Source: PWXP01 sp040772845
GTDB lineage: Bacteria > Planctomycetota > Planctomycetia > Pirellulales > Thermoguttaceae
Reading direction: 5' to 3'
Length of the DNA: 64,000 bases
Assembly (NCBI GenBank): GCA_040772845.1
Contig: JAXGXG010000001.1
Location: 1,860,001 to 1,924,000, forward strand
Made by a program: the position numbers and the translations under genes. Positions 41,583 through 48,824 of this stretch are shown here, in pieces. Position 1 is the first letter of the stretch. Each line of letters begins with the position of its first letter. The notes beneath the pieces are model-generated. The model was not told where the DNA came from and did no database searches. It was given only the letters and a program-made list of their open reading frames with translations.

Positions 41583-42674
41583 CTACAGTTCCAGCGGCTG
41601 GAGTTCCCTGAGCGACGACAGGGCGCTGCGAAGCTGGCGGGTCTGCCGCTTCTCGGCCTTCAATAGCCGCACCAGTTCGGTCGCCTGGACGGCGGCCTCG
41701 CGGAGGGTGGTCCGCAGGGCGATCACCTGCTCGATGGCACCGGACGTCTGCCCGTTGTCGGTCTCGGGGTGGGCGTGACCGTTGCCGTTGGCGTGCCCGT
41801 TGCCGGCGGCCTGGGCGTTGCCGTTGCCATTGGTGGTGTTGGTGGTGGAAGATCGGGGCATGGGGGTGTTGTTGCTCCTTTCGATTCGAGGACGGGGAGG
41901 ACCGACGCTCGACACCGTACCGGGTGCGGGCGATTCGATCCGGGTCATGTTCTCGGTGGGCTCGATGCACGACCTGGCATCGAGGACAGCCCACACGTAG
42001 CGTCGGTGATCGTCAGCGGCGAGCATGGGCTGCTTGTCGCCGAAGATATGGATTCGCTCGAACCCGAGTTTGACGGCCCGGGCGAGGTAGCGGCGGTTGA
42101 TCATCATGCGGATGGGCTCGCCGTGGCGGGTGGCCCCGGTGAGGACCATCTCCATGACAGTTTCAGCGTCTTGCCCCCTCGCACGCACGGCTACCGTGCT
42201 GTTGAGGTCCAGGGTGACGGGCGAGTACGGAACGTCGCTGCCCGGCATGTGCGGCAAGTTCTCGACCAGGAACCGGCAGTCGGAAGGCGGAAACTCGACG
42301 CTGGCCACGGCCACGTCGGGACTCTGGATGTGGTTCTCTACGGTGGGAAACCGTCCGTCCTTGTTGATCTTGAGCCAAAAGGTCCAGCGGCCGGCCTGGA
42401 GGGTGAACCACTCGTCGGTCTTGCCGACCAAGACCGGGCTCTGAGAGTCCAACACGGCAGACCCGAAGACCCGGCTGCCCGGCACCAGGATTTCTCCTTC
42501 CCACGGGAACTCGAATCCACGTTGCACCAGGAGTTGCTGGCCATCGGTGGCGACGAGCTTGCTGTCCACACCGCAAAGCTGAAGACAATGCACGGCGTAG
42601 CGGGGGGAGGGCTCGTGCTCGGCCGTTGCCGTCGCATCCGCAAGGGCCTTGAGTAACTCCGCCGGGTTTTCCAC
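41583..42674 (-). CDS. Sliding-clamp-like protein with coiled-coil tail
   Basis: A 363-residue protein. Residues about 20-250 have the pattern of a DnaN-type clamp: SKLVATDGQQLLVQRG, then ILVPGSRVF, a clamp-like strand pair around WFTLQAGRWTFWLKI, NKDGRFPTVE, MMINRRYLARAVKLG and PMLAADDHRRYVWAV. This is recognised by layout, not by a strong motif, and the third domain is uncertain. Residues about 270-315 are a Gly/Asn-rich linker (NTTNGNGNAQAAGNGHANGN), like the linker of the next protein. The last 45 residues form a coiled coil (LREAAVQATELVRLLKAEKR). The start is GTG 42674, directly after an 11-bp tandem repeat. Acting as a specialised clamp for the nuclease is inferred. Confidence 0.65.
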   Translation of the reverse strand: MENPAELLKALADATATAEHEPSPRYAVHCLQLCGVDSKLVATDGQQLLVQRGFEFPWEGEILVPGSRVFGSAVLDSQSPVLVGKTDEWFTLQAGRWTFWLKINKDGRFPTVENHIQSPDVAVASVEFPPSDCRFLVENLPHMPGSDVPYSPVTLDLNSTVAVRARGQDAETVMEMVLTGATRHGEPIRMMINRRYLARAVKLGFERIHIFGDKQPMLAADDHRRYVWAVLDARSCIEPTENMTRIESPAPGTVSSVGPPRPRIERSNNTPMPRSSTTNTTNGNGNAQAAGNGHANGNGHAHPETDNGQTSGAIEQVIALRTTLREAAVQATELVRLLKAEKRQTRQLRSALSSLRELQPLEL

Positions 42675-42677
42675 CAG

Positions 42678-42701
42678 TTGTGGAACTCTTGTGGAACTCT
42701 T
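42678..42701. promoter_or_regulatory. Tandem 11-bp direct repeat upstream of the clamp-like gene
   Basis: TTGTGGAACTC occurs twice without a gap (42678-42688, 42689-42699), four bases upstream of the GTG start. The period of 11 bp is about one helical turn, as expected for a repressor or initiator site. It overlaps the place where a ribosome site should be, and no other ribosome site is seen. Confidence 0.4.
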
Positions 42702-43118
42702 GGGGTCAGAGCGCCGTTAGACGTTTAGGGATAATGCACAACCTTTCTTGCACGCAAGGGGACGGCAGGTTTCCGTAGTGCGGCTCGCGCGGAGGACCAA
42801 ATGCGTCATCAGCGTGTTGGTTTTCGCCAAAGACGATTGCTACCGTAGCCAGGGGGCATCACGCCTGGAACGGGAACGCCCCGACCGTATTCACGTATGG
42901 GTGCGCGTTCGGTTCGCCGACGTAGGCGGGGAAACGGCCGACCTGGGCAATGGACGGCCCGATGTTTTGCCGCCTGCGGCGGCAAAACACCGGTGAAATG
43001 TGCGGGGGATGTGGCGCGGCCATGGGTCCTGGGGTAGAGAAACCCCAGGCTACGGTAACAATCGCCTTCAGCGAAAACGCGCCGGGGGGCGCGGGACGGG
43101 AGGGGGCGGTGACGAATA

Positions 43119-43179
43119 GTCGGTCGACTCTCCGAGTCGATTTCGGTCGGAAGATTCACGACTCGGAGAGTCGTCCGAC
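43119..43179. repeat. Family C hairpin, copy C4
   Basis: GTCGGTCGACTCTCCGAGTC with the right arm GACTCGGAGAGTCGTCCGAC; flanks GACGAATA and GATTGACGG are shared with 43686-43715, which lacks the hairpin. Confidence 0.85.
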
Positions 43180-43404
43180 GATTGACGGTCCATGGTAACG
43201 GACGGACCGAACGGGGAAACGGCCGACATGGGCGAAAGGGACGGCCCGATGTTTGCCGCCTGCGGCGGCAAAACATCGGGAAAATGTGCGGGGGATGTGG
43301 CGCGGCCATGGGTCCTGGGGTAGAGAAACCCCAGGCTACGGTAACAATCGCCTTCGGCGAAAACGCGCCCGGGGGCGCGGGACGGGAGGGGGCGGTGACG
43401 AATA

Positions 43405-43465
43405 GTCGGTCGACTCTCCGAGTCGATTTCGGTCGGAAGATTCACGACTCGGAGAGTCGTCCGAC
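43405..43465. repeat. Family C hairpin, copy C5
   Basis: Same 61-base structure and same left flank (GGTGACGAATA) as copy C4. Confidence 0.85.
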
Positions 43466-44850
43466 GATTTGGGGAAGCGTGCAAACGGTGCGGTCCTGTA
43501 GCGTGAACGCGACGGCTGTGCTTTCGATCAGAAAGGCCCGATGTTTTGCCGCCTGCGGCGGCAAAACATCGGGAAAATGTGCGGGGGATGTGGCGCGGCC
43601 ATGGGTCCTGGGGTAAAACAACCCCAGGCTACGGTAACAATCGCCTTCAGCGAAAACGCGCCGGGGGCGCGGGACGGGAGGGGGCGGTGACGAATAGTCG
43701 TCCGACGATTGACGGTCCATGGTAACGGACGGACCGAACGGGGAAACGGCCAACATGGGCGAAAGGGACGGCCCGATGTTTTGCCGCCTGCGGCGGCAAA
43801 ACATCGGGAAAATGTGCGGGGGATGTGGCGCGGCCATGGGTCCTGGGGTAGAGAAACCCCAGGCTACGGTAACAATCGCCTTCGGCGAAAACGCGCCCGG
43901 GGGCGGCGGCAAAACATCGAGAAATACGCGGGGGCGTGACGCGGCCATGGGACCTGGGGTAAGGAAACCCCAGGCTACGTTAACAATCGCCTTCGGCGAA
44001 AACGCGCTGGCGGCGGCGGCAAAACATCGGGGAAATGCGCGGGGGACGGGACGCGGCCACGGGACCTGGATGGTGACCATACGATAACAATCGCCTTCGG
44101 CGAAAACGCGCTGGCGGCGGCGGCAAAACATCGGGGAAATGCGCGGGGGCGTGACGCGGCCACGGGTCCTGGGGTAGAGAAACCCCAGGCTACGGTAATG
44201 ATCGCCTTCGGCGAAAACGCGCCGGCGGCGGCGGCAAAACATCGGGGAAATGCGCGGGGACGGGACGCGGCCACGGGACCTGGATGGTGACCATACGATA
44301 ACAATCGCCTTCGGCGAAAACGCGCCGCCTGCGGCGGCAAAACATCGGGAAAATGTGCGGGGGATGTGGCGCGGCTATGGGTCCTGGGGTAGAGAAACCC
44401 CAGGCTACGGTAACAATCGCCTTCGGCGAAAACGCGCCGGGGGGCGCGGGACGGGAGGGGGCGGTGACGAATAGTCGGTCGACCAGCTTTCTGCCGGCCT
44501 CTTTGTGTCCTGGCGGGTTCGCGGCTTTGCGTTGACGTTCCGTCCACCTGCAGCTCGTGGCGGCCGCTACGCTTAACGGGCTCTTGCCCTTCTGGGCGCA
44601 GACTACGCGTCTGGGTTGAGGCTGGGCGTAACGCGGCGGACGGCACGACGGAGCGTGCCTGCTACTTTGATGCAGTTTGCACCCAGAAGCGGAAGAAGCG
44701 GCTTAACGCAAAGACGCCAAGGCGCGAAGACGCGAAGAAAACCGGAGACTGGGGCCGCGGTGGTTGGATGAAAAGCCACAGATGAAACACGGATGGAACA
44801 CGGATAGACGGGAGAGGTCACAGATGCTTAGGCGATGGCAAATCGGGACG

Positions 44851-45283
44851 CGCGATCCACTTGCTGGCGCTTGCGTGCTTGTAGGGGGACGCGCCAGCGC
44901 GCAGAAGCTCGAAGCGCAAGCGAGTGGGTCCGTTAAGGACCGGAAACGAGGCGCCCGAAACGCCGGATCCACTTGCTGGCGCTGCGTGCTTGTAGGGGGA
45001 CGCGGCAGCGCGCAGAAGCTCGAAGCGCAGCGAGTGGGTCCGTTAAGGACCGGAAACGAGGCGCCCGAAACGCCGGATCCACTTGCTGGCGCTGCGTGCT
45101 TGTAGGGGGACGCGGCAGCGCGCAGAAGCTCGAAGCGCAAGCGAGTGGGTCCGTTAAGGACCGGAAACGAGGCGCCCGAAACGCCGGATCCACTTGCTGG
45201 CGCTGCGTGCTTGTAGGGGGACGCGGCAGCGCGCAGAAGCTCGAAGCGCAGCGAGTGGGTCCGTTAAGGACCCAGCCACAGTT
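44851..45283 (+). repeat. Four-copy tandem array of a 110-bp unit (family A)
   Basis: Unit starts are near 44851, 44961, 45071 and 45182, giving periods of 110, 110 and 111 bp; the last unit is incomplete. Each unit runs GATCCACTTGCTGGCGCT, GTGCTTGTAGGGGGACGCG, CAGCGCGCAGAAGCTCGAAG and GAGTGGGTCCGTTAAGGACC. Units differ mainly by CAAGCGAG versus CAGCGAG. The frames running through it encode only a repeated peptide and look non-coding. Solo units lie at 4443-4553 and 34602-34692. Confidence 0.9.
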
Positions 45284-45562
45284 GAAACATGGGCAGGCAG
45301 GCGCGGGTGTTCTTGCTCTATGTGCTTCGCGGGCTTCTGAGTTGAGTTACGATTGACACCAACACGAAGAAGAGAATGAACAGGAGGAAGCAGAGGGAAC
45401 AGAGGGAAATAGAACGACGATTTCGAGCACGAGGACACGAGGTATCGGAGATCGCAGATCGGAGTTGGGAGATCGGGGATGCGAGAACTGGGATGTTTGC
45501 ATGCGGCTGTAGGCCAGAAAGCGGTAACAAGTTCCCGCACTCCATATGCGGCTTGGCCGCGG
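45182..45562. repeat. Duplicated blocks Y' and X', second locus
   Basis: Y' (45182-45410) then X' (45441-45562), the reverse order of the X-Y pair at 34466-34850. Shared anchors include GAGAATGAACAGGAGGAAGC (Y) and AAGCGGTAACAAGTTCCCGC (X). Confidence 0.8.
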
Positions 45563-45651
45563 TGCGCCGGCAAAGGAAGGCGAAGGCAATGGATCACCGA
45601 ACCCGTCAGCGGGCTCTTTTTCGCAGAAGGCGATTCGCACTCCGATATTGA

Positions 45652-45696
45652 TTCCCCGTTTGGTTCGCCGCCTGCGGCGGCGAACCAAACGGGGAA
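45652..45696. repeat. 21-bp-arm palindrome with TGC loop
   Basis: TTCCCCGTTTGGTTCGCCGC-C and its exact complement flank the loop TGC. The centre GCCGCCTGCGGCGGC is shared with the palindromes of 42958-44460, but the outer arms differ in sequence while remaining fully self-complementary. Confidence 0.85.
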
Positions 45697-45921
45697 ATGC
45701 GCGGGGATGTGACGTTGCCATGGGGCCGGGTGACCATACGGTTCTGATCGCCTTCGGCGAAAACGCGTCGGCGACGCGGGCGCTGGGGCAGACATTGTGA
45801 AGGTTCCACTGGCAGGCCGGGCGTATCGCCGTTGACGGCCACTTTCGTGTGTTTCGCGGTTCTTGTCTTGGGCGGCACTGCTGGGGAGGCCGCCTGAAGG
45901 CGGGACTACGGCGTCGAGCGA

Positions 45922-46000
45922 ACCCGGGGTTGCGCGTTGCTCGCACCGCTCGCATCGGCTCCACCCCGGGCTGGTTTAGGTACGTCCCTTCGGGACTGAC
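45922..46000 (+). repeat. Dispersed repeat family F, second copy
   Basis: CCCGGGGTTGCGCG, a CTCGCACCGCTCGC run, CCACCCCGGGCT and GTCCCTTCGGGAC, as in 16188-16265. Confidence 0.7.
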
Positions 46001-46326
46001 CGAATGGAGAAACGGAAGGACACGTGATGCGGCGGTCGCGGCGAGGGCTGTTCGCGGAATGGTTCGGGGTAAAGGGAACGAGCAAGGTACGTCGTAAGAA
46101 GGGGCACTGCCGAGACGGCAGTGGCACGGGAGAAAGCGGAAGGGCTGTGAGGAAAGGCGTTCAATGATTCAGGGTCGGGCCGTGCTGACGCGAGCGGTGG
46201 GGCGGAGTTCGCGTAACGTCGTGCAAATCGAACGAGCAAGGTACGCGGCGGGAAGAAACGTCGTCGAGACGACAGTGCCACGCGCCAAGCGATGCCGAAC
46301 GGTCGGCATGTCCGCATTTGGCCTTC

Positions 46327-48093
46327 TTACTTGTTGAACCCCTTGTGGTTCATGAACTCCCAAATGCGATCCATCCAGGTGTAGCTGCCCGTGCCCGGGG
46401 CGGCCTTCCTCTGGAAGCAGTGATTCCGTGTGGCGAGCGTGTGGAGATCGGACTGGATGCCCATCCGGCGAAGCTGCTCCCAACATTTCACCGAATTCAT
46501 CGCCGCCCAACCGTCCGCGTCGCCGTGGATGAACAGGATCGGGCACGTCGCCAGATCGAATGAGAACTCGGGGACAAGCCGCGAGTCGTCCTCGTTGCCG
46601 CCGTTGGCATTCGGAGATTCCGCGCCGTCGGTGAGCGCGTACGCCGGATAGATCGCGACCGCCCACTGCACGTTGCAGGGGATCTTGTCGAGGTTGTCGA
46701 TCGGCCAATAGCAGCGGCGCTGCGAGCTGGTCGCGCCCATGAGTGTCAGATGTCCGCCGGCGGAGGAACCCATGATGCCGATGCGATTGGGGTCGAGCCC
46801 CTTCGCCGCTGCCTGGCTGCGGACGATTCGGACGGCGCGCTGCAGATCCTGCCACGCCGTCGTGTGCTTGGCCAGCCCGCCCTGCGGACGCGGCGTGCGG
46901 TATTTCATGGTCACGACCGTCATGCCCTTTTCGTTGAGGTAGCGCCGCGCCGGCGCCACTTCGAATCCGTCGGGACTGTTGCCATTGTAGCCGCCGCCCG
47001 AGTAGATGATCTGGATCGCCTTCGTCTTGAGTTCCTTGGGCATATGCCATTCGAGATACGGCAGGCACTGGTTCGCCTGCACATCTGGCATCCTGCCTTC
47101 CGGCCAGACCGGCTCCTTGCTGTACTGGCCGCGCGCATCGTCGTTTGGATAGCGGGTCATCAGGTCGACTTCCTCGCCGAGACGCCCGTCGAAGTTCATC
47201 TGGCGAAGGTACTCGGCGATACGGTCGAGCCAGTGGTCGTAGGCGGCGCCGTCCTCGCCCTTGCTCGAGTCGCCCATGAAACCGTGGGAACGGTCCGCGA
47301 ACAGATGGATCTCGGCCGGGATTTTCATCCTGCGGAGCTGGCGGTAGATCTGCGTGGAACCGCTGGGCGAATAGATGTCCACCCCTCCGTGGAAGAGCGC
47401 CATCGGACACGTCTTCGCGTCGAACTTGAACACGTCCGAGAGCTTTACGTCGATCGCGTCGCCCTCGCGAGTGTTGGGGCCGGTGAGTCCATCCGTGAGC
47501 GCATAGGCGGTGTAGATCGGCACCGCCCAGTTGACGTGGCACGGAAGCTGGTCGAGTTCGTCGACCGGCCCGTACGCCGGTGTGAGCGCGCTGGTGGCGA
47601 GCAGGACCGTCAGGTGCGAGCCTGCGGAGAACCCGAACACGCCGATCTTCTCCGAGTCGAATCCTCGTTTCTTCGCATCGTTGCGGACGAGCCGGACGGC
47701 GCGTTGCCCATCCTCCCACGCGCTCTGGTAGATCGGCAACCTTTGCGGACGCGGCGTACGGTAGGTAAGGCTTGCGCAAACGAACCCCAGTTCGGTGAAC
47801 TTCTTGGCGACCCGGTCAATCCACACGCCGTCGCAGCAACTCTGATAACCGCCGCCTGAAATGAGCAACATGCATCCGCCGTTTTTCTCCGCTGGCGCCT
47901 CGCACCATTCGAGATACGGCATGGTATGGTCCGCCGCCTTGAATCCTGGCGCCTTCACCTCCTGGGTGGTCGCCGCGATCTGACCGGTCTGGAAATCCGG
48001 GATCTTCCCTTCCGGCCACAGCGCGACCCGCTCTCCGGCGAACGCCTGCACGGCGACCAGCAGCCAAACACAAAGAACCAGTGTTTTTTTCAT
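46327..48093 (-). CDS. Secreted tandem alpha/beta-hydrolase (BD-FAE-like esterase)
   Basis: A 588-residue secreted protein made of two homologous hydrolase domains. It has a signal peptide at residues 1-19 (MKKTLVLCVWLLVAVQAFA). Domain 1 (about 25-305) has the oxyanion Gly run SGGGYQS and the triad Ser156 (GFSAG), Asp239 (HGGVD), His270 (SHGF). Domain 2 (about 325-588) has SGGGYNG, Ser444 (GSSAG), Asp525 (HGDAD), His558 (NHCF). Shared phrases such as YRTPRPQ, RAVRLVR/RAVRIVR and WAVPIYTAYALTDG/WAVAIYPAYALTDG prove an internal duplication. Both active sites look intact. The family deacylates polysaccharides such as acetylated xylan. The start overlaps the stop of the preceding truncated hydrolase by four bases. 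Confidence 0.88.
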   Translation of the reverse strand: MKKTLVLCVWLLVAVQAFAGERVALWPEGKIPDFQTGQIAATTQEVKAPGFKAADHTMPYLEWCEAPAEKNGGCMLLISGGGYQSCCDGVWIDRVAKKFTELGFVCASLTYRTPRPQRLPIYQSAWEDGQRAVRLVRNDAKKRGFDSEKIGVFGFSAGSHLTVLLATSALTPAYGPVDELDQLPCHVNWAVPIYTAYALTDGLTGPNTREGDAIDVKLSDVFKFDAKTCPMALFHGGVDIYSPSGSTQIYRQLRRMKIPAEIHLFADRSHGFMGDSSKGEDGAAYDHWLDRIAEYLRQMNFDGRLGEEVDLMTRYPNDDARGQYSKEPVWPEGRMPDVQANQCLPYLEWHMPKELKTKAIQIIYSGGGYNGNSPDGFEVAPARRYLNEKGMTVVTMKYRTPRPQGGLAKHTTAWQDLQRAVRIVRSQAAAKGLDPNRIGIMGSSAGGHLTLMGATSSQRRCYWPIDNLDKIPCNVQWAVAIYPAYALTDGAESPNANGGNEDDSRLVPEFSFDLATCPILFIHGDADGWAAMNSVKCWEQLRRMGIQSDLHTLATRNHCFQRKAAPGTGSYTWMDRIWEFMNHKGFNK

Positions 48094-48512
48094 CGCATTA
48101 CCTCCTTCATAGCGTCTTCAGTCCTGGGTGCATCTGGAACGTCCGAGACCAATCGATAGCCCAGATCTGCAACGGCATAGCCGTTCTGCGTCAAACAGAC
48201 AGCATTCTGATAGGTCCAGGCCCTCTCGCCGCGAAACCAGCCGCCACCGTGAATGAACACGATGAGTGGGGCATGCCTGTTGTCCCGAGGTCTGAACACG
48301 TCGAGCTTCTGTTTCGGGTGTTTGTTTGCATACGGAATGTCGAGGTGACACACAATCCCTTCAGGATGATCACCCGCCGCTTTGTCAGCCTGTGCCGTTG
48401 TCATCGCATTTGTGGTTATTGTTTTTTCTTTGGCATTGGATGTGTCGGTGATCCCACACAGTAGTATTCCGGTGCAAACGCAAATCAACTTCGTTGGCCA
48501 TTTCCTTCTCAT
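48090..48512 (-). pseudogene. N-terminal fragment of another alpha/beta hydrolase
   Basis: A 140-residue protein with a signal-peptide-like start (TKLICVCTGILLCGITDTSN). It has the family's N-terminal half: HLDIPYANKHPKQKLDVFRP and the oxyanion motif HGGGW (88-92). It stops at LGYRLVSDVPDAPRTEDAMK plus a few residues, before the nucleophile Ser, Asp and His, so it cannot be a full enzyme. The stop overlaps the next gene by ATGA. Either a recombination fused the start of a longer hydrolase gene onto the tandem esterase, or it now acts as a leader gene that couples translation. The N-terminus may still be exported. Confidence 0.65.
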
Positions 48513-48824
48513 GCGCGTATTCCCGAATTAATGTAGCAGTCCAGGATTGACGGATTCTTGCGCCGCCGCAGTAGACGCATCTAAATTATGGTACATCCAT
48601 CCATCGCACGCAATCCCTGGCTATGGCATGTTGTACCTAGGGAAGAATTGGCGGGGAGAGACAAAGGCTTTTGGAGAGGTGCGAATCTGTCTATCCTTGA
48701 AAATGGACAGCTACCATGACGGTTCCGCCACAGCGCCGGGCGTCGGTTGGTTGCTGCGGAATGATGGGGCATGGTACACTACATTGAGCTGATAACCGTG
48801 TGGGATCGAGGAGGGCGAAACGCC
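48513..48824. other. Intergenic region between divergent genes
   Basis: About 310 bp between the leftward hydrolase pair and the rightward propeller gene. Promoters for both must lie here. GGTACACTAC at about 48774 could be a -10 element for the propeller gene, but no convincing -35 is seen. Confidence 0.35.

Larger units (their letters stand above)
42958..44460. repeat. Higher-order array of families C and D
   Basis: A repeat unit of roughly 290 bp in its longest form. In order it has a 17-bp palindrome (starts at 42958, 43245, 43537 and 43772), a GGGGATGTGGCGCGGCCATG run, the hairpin CCTGGGG-TAGAGAAA-CCCCAGG, and GCTACGGTAACAATCGCC. Then come TTCGGCGAAAACGCG and in some units a family C hairpin (43119, 43405). 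From 43880 on the units shorten to about 105 bp. The palindrome arms CCCGATGTTTTGCCGCC and GGCGGCAAAACATCGGG are exact at 43537-43573 and 43772-43808. No coding potential is evident; each unit is mostly self-complementary. Confidence 0.85.
42702..46326. other. Repeat island 2 (gene-free)
   Basis: About 3.6 kb without a credible gene. It holds the family C/D higher-order array (42958-44460), a short GC-rich gap, the family A tandem array (44851-45283) and block X' (45441-45562). Next are a large palindrome (45652-45696), a solitary family D copy (45720-45767), a block shared with 34374-34450 (about 45842-45910), and a family F repeat (45922-46000). Long overlapping frames appear on both strands, but they are all translations of the repeats. 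Confidence 0.75.

Noticed and set aside
43182..44646. Long frames on both strands through the family C/D array
   Set aside because: The peptides are repeated translations of the array (for example FAEGDCYRSL) and appear on both strands, as expected for self-complementary DNA.
42958..45283. CRISPR array
   Set aside because: Units are much longer than CRISPR repeats, the spacing is irregular, there are no unique spacers, and no cas1/cas2 or Cas effector is present. The Cas4-like nuclease nearby belongs to another module.
44764..45795. Frames through the 110-bp tandem array
   Set aside because: They are periodic translations of the repeat unit; both strands are open, which argues against coding.
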